38,434 nt of DNA from positions 1 through 38,434 of the forward strand of contig DITW01000055.1 in assembly GCA_002422945.1 (NCBI GenBank), read 5' to 3'. The translations under genes were made by a program, and so were the position numbers. Below the pieces are notes generated by a model that saw only the letters and a program-made list of their open reading frames with translations, had not been told where the DNA came from and searched no databases. Origin of the DNA: Sphingomonadales bacterium UBA6174 (GTDB lineage: Bacteria; Pseudomonadota; Alphaproteobacteria; Sphingomonadales; Sphingomonadaceae). This document shows, piece after piece, positions 31,548 to 38,434 of this stretch (position 1 is its first letter; each line of letters opens with the position of its first letter).

Positions 31548-32756
31548 ATGAAACGTACGACCGGACAGAATCGCGCCATCACCAAGAATTGGCGTCCCGC
31601 TACCCAAGCCATTCGCGGCGGCACGGTCCGCACAGAATTTGGCGAGACATCCGAGGCGCTGTTCCTCACCTCTGGCTATAGCTATGATTGCGCCGAGGAT
31701 GTGGCCGCGCGTTTTGCCGGTGAACAGGCGGGCATGACCTATAGCCGCCTCCAGAATCCGACGGTCGAAATGTTGGAAGAGCGCATCGCTCTGATGGAAG
31801 GGGCCGAGGCATGCCGCGCACAGGCGACCGGCATGGCGGCGATGACGACGGCGTTGCTGTGTCAGTTGAGCGCGGGCGATCATGTGGTTGCGGCGCGGGC
31901 TGCGTTCGGGTCCTGCCGCTGGTTGACGGACAGCCTGTTGCCGCGTTTCGGCATCACCTCGACCACCATCGATTCCCGCGACAATGATGCGTGGAAGGCC
32001 GCGATCCAGCCGAATACCAAGGTGTTCTTCTTTGAAACGCCCGCCAATCCGACGATGGACATTGTCGATATCGAATATGTCTGCTCGCTCGCGAAGTCGC
32101 ATGGCATCACCACGGTCGTGGACAATGCATTCTGCACGTCCGTGATCCAGCGCCCGATGGATTTCGGCGCGGATGTCGTCGCTTATTCCGCGACCAAGCT
32201 GATGGACGGGCAGGGCCGCGTCCTTGCCGGTGCGGTGTGCGGCACGGAAAAATGGATCAACGAGACCCTGTTGCCCTTCCAGCGCAATACCGGCCCTAAC
32301 CTTGCGCCGTTCAATGCATGGGTGGTGTTGAAGGGGCTGGAAACTCTCGAATTGCGCGCGATGCGCCAGTCCGAAAATGCGCTGGCCGTTGGCAAGTTCA
32401 TGGAAGGCCGGGTGCCGACGATCTTGCACCCCGGTCTGGAAAGCCATCCACAATATGCACTGGCGAAAAAGCAGATGAAGGCCTGTGGCCCGATCTTCTC
32501 GTTCATTCTGGATGGCGGGCGGCGTCAGGCGCATGATTTGTTGAACGCGCTCGAATTGATCGACATTTCGAATAATATTGGTGACTCGCGTAGCCTGATG
32601 ACCCATCCTGCGTCCACCACCCATCATAACATGGGTGCAGAGGCGCGCGAGGCCATGGGAATCGGCGAAGGCATGTTGCGAATCAATGTCGGGTTGGAAG
32701 ATCCGCAGGACCTGATCGACGATCTCGACCGGGCGCTGCGGAAGGTCGGCCTTTGA
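31548..32756 (+). CDS. metZ: O-succinylhomoserine sulfhydrylase
   Basis: 402-aa PLP enzyme of the cystathionine-synthase/trans-sulfuration family. It makes homocysteine directly from O-succinylhomoserine and sulfide, the route used by Pseudomonas and many alphaproteobacteria. The PLP lysine is Lys217 in YSATKLMDGQGRVLAGAV. Phosphate-binding residues YSRLQNPT and ATGMAAMTTA and the FFETPANPTMDIVD loop are present. The DGQGRVLAG motif and the N-terminus (ATQAIRGGTVRTEFGETSEALFLTSGY, in two parts) are MetZ-like rather than MetB- or MetC-like. AAGGAAA lies about 7 nt before the ATG. It overlaps apaG by 1 bp. I looked for a SAM-II riboswitch in the leader and could not support one. Confidence 0.93.
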   Translation: MKRTTGQNRAITKNWRPATQAIRGGTVRTEFGETSEALFLTSGYSYDCAEDVAARFAGEQAGMTYSRLQNPTVEMLEERIALMEGAEACRAQATGMAAMTTALLCQLSAGDHVVAARAAFGSCRWLTDSLLPRFGITSTTIDSRDNDAWKAAIQPNTKVFFFETPANPTMDIVDIEYVCSLAKSHGITTVVDNAFCTSVIQRPMDFGADVVAYSATKLMDGQGRVLAGAVCGTEKWINETLLPFQRNTGPNLAPFNAWVVLKGLETLELRAMRQSENALAVGKFMEGRVPTILHPGLESHPQYALAKKQMKACGPIFSFILDGGRRQAHDLLNALELIDISNNIGDSRSLMTHPASTTHHNMGAEAREAMGIGEGMLRINVGLEDPQDLIDDLDRALRKVGL

Positions 32757-33154
32757 TGAAGGCGTTTTTCCCCCATGCGGCGACGACGCGGGGGGTGACC
32801 GTGCGGGTCGCCGTCACGTTCCTGCCGGAACAATCGGACCCGGATAACGGTCGCTGGTTCTGGTCCTATCATATCCGTCTGGAAAATGACGGGCCGCAGA
32901 CCGTGCAATTGATGACGCGCCATTGGGTAATCATCGATGGTCGCGGCACGACCAATGATGTGCAGGGCGATGGCGTGGTGGGGGATCAGCCGATCATCCG
33001 CCCCGGCGCGTCTTATGATTATGTGTCCGGTTGTCCGCTGACGACCTCGACCGGTGCGATGCACGGTAGCTTCGGTATGGTGTGCGACGATGGATCGTCG
33101 TTCGATGCTGAAATTCCCTCATTTGCGCTCAATGCGCCGGTAAGCGCCCGTTGA
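32756..33154 (+). CDS. apaG: ApaG (Co2+/Mg2+ efflux-associated) protein
   Basis: 132 aa, an all-beta fibronectin-III-like fold. Conserved family pieces: GRWFWSYHIRLEN (about 40-52), MTRHWVIIDGRG, VVGDQPIIRPGASYDYVSG and GSFGMVCDDGSSFDAEIPSF. In enterobacteria apaG sits with apaH and is linked to divalent cation resistance; the biochemical role is unsettled. The ATG shares its A with the metZ stop codon (TGATG), so it is translated by termination-reinitiation. The end overlaps the next start. Confidence 0.93.
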   Translation: MKAFFPHAATTRGVTVRVAVTFLPEQSDPDNGRWFWSYHIRLENDGPQTVQLMTRHWVIIDGRGTTNDVQGDGVVGDQPIIRPGASYDYVSGCPLTTSTGAMHGSFGMVCDDGSSFDAEIPSFALNAPVSAR

Positions 33155-33924
33155 AACGGACGCATCTCCCATTGAATGGCCTGCGCGTGTTTGACGCGGC
33201 TGCCCGGCATTTGTCCTTCACCCGCGCGGCGGATGAACTGGCGGTGACGCCTGCCGCCGTGGGGCAGCAGATCAGGGCACTGGAAGATACGTTGGGCGTT
33301 GTGTTGTTCCGCCGCACGACCAAGGGGCTGGAGCTCACCTCCGAGGCCGAGGCCGGGTTGGCGGCGCTGCGGGCAGGCTTCCTGCAATTTGAAGAGGCGG
33401 TGCGCGCCATGCAGGTGCAGCAATCGTCCAAGATGCTGACCATCGCCGCGCCGCGCGATGTCAGCGCCAAATGGCTGTTGCCGCGACTGGCGGCTTATGC
33501 GGCGAATGACCCGGAATTGCGCCTGCATTTGGTGGATGCCGATGAGGGTGTGGATTTCACCCAGGCCAATATCGATCTGGCGGTGATCCACTCAGCATCG
33601 CCCGGCGATCATGAAGGCGTGGCACTGGATGACGGCATGCTGGTGCGGATCGGCGCGGGGCCGCTGATCAGTTGGCCGGGCAGTCCGGATGCGGAGGCCG
33701 TTTTTTCCGTCGGCAATGCGGGGGCAGCAATCGATGCGGCCATGGCCGGATTGGGCGAGGCTTTGGTGCCGAAATTCCTGCTGAACGATGTCAATATAAA
33801 GGCATCTGGGGGCGAAAGCGTGCCGGGTAATGGCAATCGCTATTGGCTCGTCGCACCCTTGCCGCAATGGCGGCAGAAAAAGGTCAAGGCGATTGTGGCG
33901 GCGCTGACGGGCGGCGCGATTTAA
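33151..33924 (+). CDS. LysR-type transcriptional regulator (GcvA-like)
   Basis: 257 aa, somewhat short for the family (about 300). The N-terminal winged helix-turn-helix is clear: LNGLRVFDAAARHLSFTRAADELAVTPAAVGQQIRALEDTLGVVLFRR (residues 8-56 in several segments). The PLNGLRVFDAAARHLSFT start is characteristic of the GcvA/AmpR branch. The effector-binding domain follows, trimmed in its second half, with AAPRDVSAKWLLPRL, MAGLGEALVPKFLL and a short C-terminus. The start is TTG at 33151 inside the apaG stop (TTGA overlap); no ATG fits better. Last gene of the metZ-apaG run, so it may regulate a nearby operon; its target cannot be told. Confidence 0.85.
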   Translation: MKRTHLPLNGLRVFDAAARHLSFTRAADELAVTPAAVGQQIRALEDTLGVVLFRRTTKGLELTSEAEAGLAALRAGFLQFEEAVRAMQVQQSSKMLTIAAPRDVSAKWLLPRLAAYAANDPELRLHLVDADEGVDFTQANIDLAVIHSASPGDHEGVALDDGMLVRIGAGPLISWPGSPDAEAVFSVGNAGAAIDAAMAGLGEALVPKFLLNDVNIKASGGESVPGNGNRYWLVAPLPQWRQKKVKAIVAALTGGAI

Positions 33925-33926
33925 GG

Positions 33927-33946
33927 CGGGGCGTAACTTAGCCCCG
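33927..33946. terminator. Possible hairpin between lysR-type gene and yggS
   Basis: CGGGGC / GCCCCG stem with an 8-nt loop between the convergent genes; there is no T run on either side, so termination is uncertain. Confidence 0.35.
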
Positions 33947-34618
33947 TTCCCCGAACAAGGCCGTGCCGATCCGCACCTGCGTGGAACCAAGCAGCACCGC
34001 CGTTTCATAATCGCCCGACATGCCCATCGACAATTGCGTCAGGCCGTGGCGCTTGGCCAGTTCGGCCAGCAGGGCGAAGAATGGCGCGGCCTCGATGTCC
34101 GCAGGCGGCACAGCCATCAGCCCGACAATATTCAGCCCGGCCTGTTGGCATTGATTGAGCAACGCCGGGAGTTCGGCGACTGCGCAGCCGCCCTTTTGTT
34201 CCTCATTGCCGATATTGACCTGCACGAAACAGGGCAATTGGCGACCCGTTTCGACCATCGCCTTGCCCAAGGCCGTTACCAGCGACGGACGATCCACGCT
34301 GTGGATGACATCGAACAATTCGACAGCATCCTTGGCCTTGTTGCTTTGCAATTGGCCGATGAGGTGGAGCGTGATGTCCGGGAATTCTTGTTTTAGCGCG
34401 GGCCATTTGCCCTGCGCCTCTTGCACCCGGTTTTCACCAAAGTCGCGCAGGCGCGCCAATAACAACGGGCGGATCGCATCCGCCTCATGGGTTTTCGACA
34501 CGGCGATCAATGTCGTGCTGCCGGATGTTCTGCCCGCCAGTCGTTCTTGATGGCGGATGGCAGAGGTCACGGCGTCGATGCGCGTGCGGGCGGCGGCAAT
34601 GGCTTCCGGTTCGGTCAT
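33938..34618 (-). CDS. yggS: YggS/PLPBP-family pyridoxal phosphate homeostasis protein
   Basis: 226 aa, single-domain fold-type III PLP protein (alanine-racemase-like barrel without the second domain). The PLP lysine is Lys42 in LIAVSKTHEADAIRPL. Other family marks are FGENRVQEAQGKW, LHLIGQLQSNKAK, the VNIGNEEQKGG loop, GLMAVPP and the signature LSMGMSGDYETAVLLGSTQVRIGTALFG. It controls free PLP and amino-acid balance. The ATG at 34618 (MTEPEAIAAA) fits the family N-terminus; one at 34642 would overlap the divergent thiE-like start. The start codons of the two divergent genes are 22 bp apart, so their promoters must reach into each other. Confidence 0.93.
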   Translation of the reverse strand: MTEPEAIAAARTRIDAVTSAIRHQERLAGRTSGSTTLIAVSKTHEADAIRPLLLARLRDFGENRVQEAQGKWPALKQEFPDITLHLIGQLQSNKAKDAVELFDVIHSVDRPSLVTALGKAMVETGRQLPCFVQVNIGNEEQKGGCAVAELPALLNQCQQAGLNIVGLMAVPPADIEAAPFFALLAELAKRHGLTQLSMGMSGDYETAVLLGSTQVRIGTALFGERG

Positions 34619-34640
34619 AGGGGGTGCTATAGGTCGCGTC

Positions 34641-35195
34641 ATGTCGCTGCGCCAGACCCCCAAAGCAAATTCCCTGCCTGATTTATGGCTGATGACCGAC
34701 CCCCGTTTGGGGGCGGACCTTGTGGGCGTGGTAGCGCGATTGCCCAAGGGGGCGGGCGTGATTTTCCGACATTATGAATTGCCGCGTGCTGAACGCCGTG
34801 TGTTGTTCGATGCGGTCAGGCGTGTCTGTCGTCGCCAGCGCAGGTTATTGCTGCTCGCCGGATTACCGCGCGAGGCGCAGGCTTGGGGGGCAGATGGCTT
34901 TCATGGGCGGGTAGGGCGCAGGCTTACCCCCCAGCAATGGCACAGCGCACCGGTGCATGACGCGCCGGAAATACGCGCGGCAGAGACGCTGGGCGCGGAT
35001 TGCCTGTTGTTGTCCCCGGTATTTGCTACGCGCTCCCATCCCGATGGGGCGGCCTTGGGACGGCTGCGGTTCGGGCTGTTGCGAGGGCAGACGGGGCTGC
35101 CGGTTTATGCGCTGGGCGGGATGAACACAATCCGGGCGCACAGCCTTGCCGGGTTCAAGCTCGCCGGTTGGGCAGGGATCGACGCACTTAGCTAA
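34641..35195 (+). CDS. Thiamine-phosphate synthase-like (ThiE/TenI) protein
   Basis: 184 aa, a short TIM-barrel of the ThiE/TenI family. Visible pieces are LWLMTDPRLGAD (strand 1, as in ThiE), GVIFRHYELPRAERR, the SPVFATRSHPDGAALG loop and PVYALGGMN near the C-terminus. In ThiE the SPVF and ALGG motifs hold the phosphate. ThiE is usually about 210 aa; several middle segments are short and the usual pyrophosphate-site residues (for example GQxD) are not evident, so it may be a TenI-like or diverged form. Divergent from yggS; closed by a strong hairpin shared with ahpF. Confidence 0.75.
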   Translation: MSLRQTPKANSLPDLWLMTDPRLGADLVGVVARLPKGAGVIFRHYELPRAERRVLFDAVRRVCRRQRRLLLLAGLPREAQAWGADGFHGRVGRRLTPQQWHSAPVHDAPEIRAAETLGADCLLLSPVFATRSHPDGAALGRLRFGLLRGQTGLPVYALGGMNTIRAHSLAGFKLAGWAGIDALS

Positions 35196-35228
35196 TAAGG
35201 GGCGCAGTCTGCAACTACGCCCCTTATT
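35194..35228. terminator. Bidirectional terminator between thiE-like gene and ahpF
   Basis: A perfect 11-bp stem (AATAAGGGGCG / CGCCCCTTATT) around a 13-nt loop, directly after the thiE-like stop and 6 bp beyond the ahpF stop. Confidence 0.8.
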
Positions 35229-35234
35229 GATCCA

Positions 35235-36815
35235 TCAGGCCGCGAGTTCCGCCGCATCTGCGGGGGCCATGCGGATCAGATGGTCAAAGGCGGACAGGCC
35301 CGCTTTGGCCCCTTCGCCCATGGCGATGATGATCTGCTTATAGGGGATGTTGGTGACATCCCCGGCAGCATAGATACCTTTTATGTTCGTGCGACATTTT
35401 TCATCTACAAGTATTTCACCAAATTTATTCATCTCCACGACTCCTTTCATAAAGGAGCTGTTGGGGATAAGTCCGATCTGCACGAAAACACCTTCGAGCT
35501 TCAGCTCTTTGAGCTCACCGCTCGCTCGGTCTTCGTACTCAAGAGCTGTGACTTTCGAATTATCTCCGAGGATCCGATTTGTGCGCGCATTCTTCAGGAT
35601 GTGCACATTGGGAAGAGATTGTAATTTGTCCACCAAGACTTTATCGGCCTTGAGTTCGGCATTGAATTCCACCAGGGTCACTGACTTCACGATGCCCGCC
35701 AGATCAATCGCCGCTTCCACCCCCGAGTTACCACCACCCACAACGGCAATGTCTTTCCCTTTAAAATAGGGTCCGTCACAGTGGGGACAAAAGGCCACTC
35801 CGCGGCCCAGGTACTCTTTTTCACCGGGCACTCCTAACTCGCGCCACTTGGCCCCTGTGGCCACGATCAGTGATTTAGTCTGCAGGTATTCACCGCTTTC
35901 AAGTTCGATGTGTTTTAGTTCACCGCCATCAACGGTTTTAACCCGGCGATGCTCCAGGAGTTTTATATCGTAGACCGAAATGTGCTGGGCCAGTTGGGCG
36001 GCGAGCATCGGGCCTTCGGTGTATTTAACTGAAATAAGGTTTTCAATGCCCTTGGTGTCTTGCACCTGACCGCCGACCTTCTCAGCAATAATCGCTGTTT
36101 TGAGGCCTTTGCGGGCCGAATAAATAGCGGCCGAGGCACCACCGGGTCCAGCACCCACTACCACCACATCAAACTGACCCAGATCCAGATTCTCTTGCGA
36201 TGATTTAGTGTCATCGATACCGTATTCTTTCTCCAGTTTTTCAATCAACTCCATCAGTGAACTCTTGCCGCTACTGATTAACTGTTCGCCTTTTACCACA
36301 CTGGGCACACCCTGGATTCCCAGCTGTTGAATCTCCTCTTGCACCAAACCACCATCGATCATGGTGTGGGAGAAATCCTCCTTCATCAAGCACATCTGAT
36401 TCAGGGCCTGCACCACTTCCGGACAATTTTCACAGCTCAGTGAAATATAGGTTTTAAGCTCAATGGGACCCTTCAGGCGCTGGACGCGATTTCTAATGGA
36501 TTCATCAGGCATTTTACCTTTACCGTCGGCATTCAAAATTGCCAGCACCAGTGAAGTGAACTCATGACCTCCGGGATAACCCTGAAAGCGAATGCCCGTG
36601 TCCTTGCCGTCAGTATGAATGCTTAAAAGGGGAATGGCCGAGGTCTTATCAGATTCTTGCAGATGAATATAGGAAGAAGTGGATTCAATGTCTAAGAGCA
36701 GTTGTAAGAGCTCGTTCTGCAATTCATGCTCTGACTTGGCATACACCAGAGTGACTGGTTTCTCCAATGACTGGTAAACGGTTTTGAGTTGATCGATGAT
36801 GGCCTTTTCAAGCAT
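35235..36815 (-). CDS. ahpF: Alkyl hydroperoxide reductase subunit F (apparently chimeric)
   Basis: 526-aa NADH-dependent disulfide reductase that regenerates AhpC. The N-terminal double-thioredoxin domain has CENC (Cys128/131). The FAD site is VVVVGAGPGGASAAIYSAR, the NAD(P)H site VVGGGNSGVEAAIDLAG, and the second redox pair CPHC (Cys343/346). The final FAD motif is GIYAAGDVTNIPYKQII. The start at 36815 has GAGG about 7 nt upstream; an ATG 24 nt earlier is possible. The frame is unbroken, but base composition changes near residue 480: codons for about the last 45 residues are GC-rich like the genes to the left, while the rest is of lower GC like the genes to the right. The protein as written is therefore probably joined from two organisms. 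Confidence 0.85.
   Translation of the reverse strand: MLEKAIIDQLKTVYQSLEKPVTLVYAKSEHELQNELLQLLLDIESTSSYIHLQESDKTSAIPLLSIHTDGKDTGIRFQGYPGGHEFTSLVLAILNADGKGKMPDESIRNRVQRLKGPIELKTYISLSCENCPEVVQALNQMCLMKEDFSHTMIDGGLVQEEIQQLGIQGVPSVVKGEQLISSGKSSLMELIEKLEKEYGIDDTKSSQENLDLGQFDVVVVGAGPGGASAAIYSARKGLKTAIIAEKVGGQVQDTKGIENLISVKYTEGPMLAAQLAQHISVYDIKLLEHRRVKTVDGGELKHIELESGEYLQTKSLIVATGAKWRELGVPGEKEYLGRGVAFCPHCDGPYFKGKDIAVVGGGNSGVEAAIDLAGIVKSVTLVEFNAELKADKVLVDKLQSLPNVHILKNARTNRILGDNSKVTALEYEDRASGELKELKLEGVFVQIGLIPNSSFMKGVVEMNKFGEILVDEKCRTNIKGIYAAGDVTNIPYKQIIIAMGEGAKAGLSAFDHLIRMAPADAAELAA
35340..35380. other. Composition breakpoint inside ahpF (probable contig chimera or recombination point)
   Basis: To the left, third codon positions are strongly G/C; to the right, A/T-ending codons and AT-rich intergenic DNA prevail through the window end. 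The change falls on the codons of the conserved motif GIYAAGDVTNIPY, where two unrelated ahpF genes could share an exact stretch. It cannot be placed to the base from this sequence alone. Confidence 0.75.
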
Positions 36816-36831
36816 AGGAACCTCGTTTAAA

Positions 36832-36855
36832 GAGGGCACTCTTTTGAGTGCCCTC
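36832..36855 (-). terminator. Hairpin between ahpC and ahpF
   Basis: A perfect 10-bp stem (GAGGGCACTC / GAGTGCCCTC) with a 4-nt loop. On the minus strand only TTT follows, so it is more likely a partial terminator or RNA-stabilising hairpin that favours ahpC over ahpF. Its distal arm lies 17 bp before the ahpF start. Confidence 0.6.
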
Positions 36856-36869
36856 GGAGAAAAAAAAGA

Positions 36870-37436
36870 TTAAATCTTACCTACCAGGTCCAGGCCCGGC
36901 TTGAGGGTTTGACTGCCTGGCTTCCACTTGGCCGGACAAACTTCATTCGGATGATTTCTGATAAATTGAGCGGCCTGAACTTTTCGCATCAGTTCTTCGG
37001 CGTTACGGCCAATGCCATTATCCTGAACTTCGGCCAGCTTAATTTTTCCTTCAGGATCAACCAGAAAGGTGCCGCGGTAAGCGAGGCCTTCTTCCTCGAT
37101 ATAGACGCCGAACGCCCGGGAGAGGTGGCCTGTTGGATCGGCCAGCATCGGGTAGTTTATTTTTTTGATGGAGTCGGAAGTGTCGTGCCAGGCCTTGTGG
37201 GTGAAGTGAGTGTCGGTACTTACCGAATACACCTCAACTCCCATCTTTTTGAATTCTTCATATTTTTCGGCAACGTCCACCAATTCTGTTGGACACACGA
37301 AGGTAAAGTCTGCAGGGTAGAAGAAAAAGATCGCCCATTTTCCGGCCAGGTCAGCCTGGGTCACGGTTTTAAATTCATTCTGATGATAGGCCTGGACTTT
37401 GAAATCGGTGATTTTGGTATTGATTAATGTGTTCAT
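36870..37436 (-). CDS. ahpC: Alkyl hydroperoxide reductase subunit C (2-Cys peroxiredoxin)
   Basis: 188 aa, cytoplasmic. The peroxidatic cysteine is Cys48 in FTFVCPTE, the resolving cysteine Cys167 in NEVCPAKW, with the conserved Arg in the LSRAFGVY region and GTFLVDPEG. Length and Cys positions match the typical AhpC (187 aa). It reduces H2O2, organic peroxides and peroxynitrite using electrons from AhpF. AGGAGG lies 6 nt before the ATG. It precedes ahpF with 54 bp between, including a hairpin. Codon use is that of the right-hand, lower-GC segment. Confidence 0.95.
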   Translation of the reverse strand: MNTLINTKITDFKVQAYHQNEFKTVTQADLAGKWAIFFFYPADFTFVCPTELVDVAEKYEEFKKMGVEVYSVSTDTHFTHKAWHDTSDSIKKINYPMLADPTGHLSRAFGVYIEEEGLAYRGTFLVDPEGKIKLAEVQDNGIGRNAEELMRKVQAAQFIRNHPNEVCPAKWKPGSQTLKPGLDLVGKI

Positions 37437-37523
37437 TAGCTCCTCCTGAAGTTTTGGATATGTTCACAAAGTCATATTCGTTCAGTTCGGCTTTTTAATC
37501 TAATCGTTAGTTTCTATCGGCCG

Positions 37524-37538
37524 ATAGAGGCAATCTAT
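37524..37538. promoter_or_regulatory. Candidate OxyR-type operator between ahpC and nrfH
   Basis: ATAG-N7-CTAT, the half-site form recognised by OxyR. It overlaps a perfect 14-bp palindrome CTATCGGCCGATAG at 37514-37527. OxyR regulates ahpC in many bacteria. It lies about 90-120 bp upstream of the ahpC start. No second full ATAG-N7-CTAT unit at exact spacing was seen. Confidence 0.4.
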
Positions 37539-37678
37539 AAACAATGACGAAATGAATTATTAGTTTTTCAAAGCAAAAAGATGATGCAGTTAAGTTTATG
37601 ATATTCTTCATGATTATTTACATGATCAGGTGAAGAAACTGATGCGGTCAGGGGAAAATCCTGCTATTAATTGAAACA

Positions 37679-38128
37679 ATGAAAATGCATACATTGCTCT
37701 ATTTTTTCGTGGGAATGTTCGGTCTGGTTTTGGGAGTTAGTAGCTACACGTTTATTTATGGTAAGGGCTACTCTTATCTTTCTGATGACCCGAAGGCCTG
37801 CGTGAATTGCCATATTATGCGTGATCAGTATGAAGGCTGGAGCCGATCGAGTCATCATGCTGTGGCCACTTGTAATTCTTGCCATACACCGGAGAATATT
37901 TATTTTAAGTATTTTAACAAAATGGATAATGGGTTTTGGCATTCGCTTAAATTCACTACTGGTCAATTTAAAGACCCCATTCAAATCAGAGAACACAATT
38001 TTAACATTACCATGAACGCGTGCCTGAAATGTCACGGACAGATTTTTAATTCACCTTCCCATCAGGAGCCGCTGGGAGAAGGCCGCTCTTGTGTCAATTG
38101 CCATCGACAGGCAGGGCACCCACATTAA
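37679..38128 (+). CDS. nrfH: NrfH, tetraheme membrane quinol dehydrogenase of nitrite reduction
   Basis: 149 aa. An N-terminal membrane anchor (LLYFFVGMFGLVLGVSSYTF) is followed by four c-type heme sites: CVNCHIM (unusual first heme, with nearby Met), CNSCH, CLKCH and CVNCH. This is the NrfH/NapC pattern; length and linkage to nrfA identify NrfH. It passes electrons from menaquinol to NrfA in the periplasm. The start is the ATG at 37679, with a second Met two codons later; the ribosome site is weak. The nrfA gene follows after 20 bp. AT-rich sequence upstream (37540-37678) gave no site I could name. Confidence 0.93.
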   Translation: MKMHTLLYFFVGMFGLVLGVSSYTFIYGKGYSYLSDDPKACVNCHIMRDQYEGWSRSSHHAVATCNSCHTPENIYFKYFNKMDNGFWHSLKFTTGQFKDPIQIREHNFNITMNACLKCHGQIFNSPSHQEPLGEGRSCVNCHRQAGHPH

Positions 38129-38148
38129 GCAATCCAGGAGATAGATAG

Positions 38149-38434
38149 ATGACAACCAAAGGCAAACTCTTAGTCCTCATTCTGGCCACTGCCATCATCG
38201 GCAGTGTGGTGAGTTTTCTCCTGATCAACATCTACGAAAAGAAAAATGAGGCGAAAAATCCTTACTTCAGAGTGGTGGAGATCGGAGATCTAGAAGAAGA
38301 TCCGGAAGTTTGGGGAAAGAATTTTCCTCACCAGTATGACAGCTATAAAAGAACTGTCGACCAGGAACGAACTCGCTACGGCGGCTCTGAAGCTGTTCCC
38401 CGTATTCCGGACAAGGCCGACCCACGGAGTGTGG
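38149..38434 (+). CDS. nrfA: NrfA, ammonia-forming cytochrome c nitrite reductase (5' part)
   Basis: First 95 codons of a gene that runs off the right edge. A signal anchor (KLLVLILATAIIGSVVSFLLI) is followed by the conserved N-terminal NrfA segment WGKNFPHQYDSYKRTVD and then TRYGGSEA and DPRS, which in NrfA precede the first (CXXCK) heme; that heme lies outside the window. It reduces nitrite to ammonium with electrons from NrfH. CAGGAG 8 nt upstream supports the ATG at 38149. Confidence 0.9.
   Translation, partial: MTTKGKLLVLILATAIIGSVVSFLLINIYEKKNEAKNPYFRVVEIGDLEEDPEVWGKNFPHQYDSYKRTVDQERTRYGGSEAVPRIPDKADPRSV

Noticed and set aside
1..38434. Prophage, defence system, insertion sequence or biosynthetic cluster.
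   Set aside because: No integrase, transposase, restriction, toxin-antitoxin, capsid or large synthase gene was recognised on either strand.

Overview
The first ~35.3 kb looks like the chromosome of a GC-rich alphaproteobacterium, most likely a sphingomonad. The grounds are the b/b' ATP synthase subunits, the TamA-TamB pair, HflK-HflC beside Mrp, a SapC protein, MetZ-type methionine synthesis, and PEP-CTERM proteins with the tail VPEPAMLGLFG...RRRR. The last ~3.1 kb (about 35,375 to the end) has clearly lower GC and different codon use. It reads as another lineage (perhaps Bdellovibrionota- or Bacteroidota-like; not resolved), and the change falls inside one ahpF reading frame.

Layout. 1-9,444 is housekeeping: gyrB (3' end missing), tRNA-Gly(TCC), a TRIC/UPF0126 membrane protein, an exported methyltransferase-like protein, a lone CpaF-type ATPase, a secreted four-cysteine unknown, a GlcD-like flavoprotein, a SapC-family protein and a cytochrome b561. 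9,445-16,405 is an accessory island. A TPR lipoprotein resembling PrsT is divergent from a tandem array of five paralogous small secreted proteins; four end in a PEP-CTERM sorting signal and one (14,441-14,881) has lost it. The intergenic regions hold terminators, REPIN-like palindromic elements in two subtypes, degenerate tandem repeats and hexamer microsatellites. 16,634-19,313 is the F0 operon (atpZ/I, atpB, atpE, atpF', atpF), followed by a 57-aa membrane protein. 19,843-26,147 is tamA-tamB. 26,238-29,902 holds degP and hflKC on the minus strand. 30,023-33,924 holds mrp, a CoA-binding protein, metZ, apaG and a LysR-type regulator. 33,938-35,195 holds divergent yggS and a thiE-like gene. 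35,235-38,434 holds ahpF, ahpC, nrfH and the start of nrfA.

The most notable result is a shared control architecture in the PEP-CTERM array. The four genes that keep the sorting signal are each preceded by a near-perfect sigma-54 (-24/-12) promoter of form TGGCAC[GA]-N4-nTGC[AT]. A 17-bp element TGTCGGA-N5-TTACA sits 64-65 bp upstream of each promoter. The paralogue that lost the sorting signal also lacks both elements. This predicts a small RpoN-dependent regulon served by one enhancer-binding protein, plausibly PrsR. Exosortase, PrsK/PrsR and RpoN are not in this window.

The second notable result is the ahpF junction, best explained as a chimeric assembly joined in a conserved motif (GIYAAGDVT), with homologous recombination as the alternative. 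Genes right of about 35,375 should not be assigned to the sphingomonad without read-level support.
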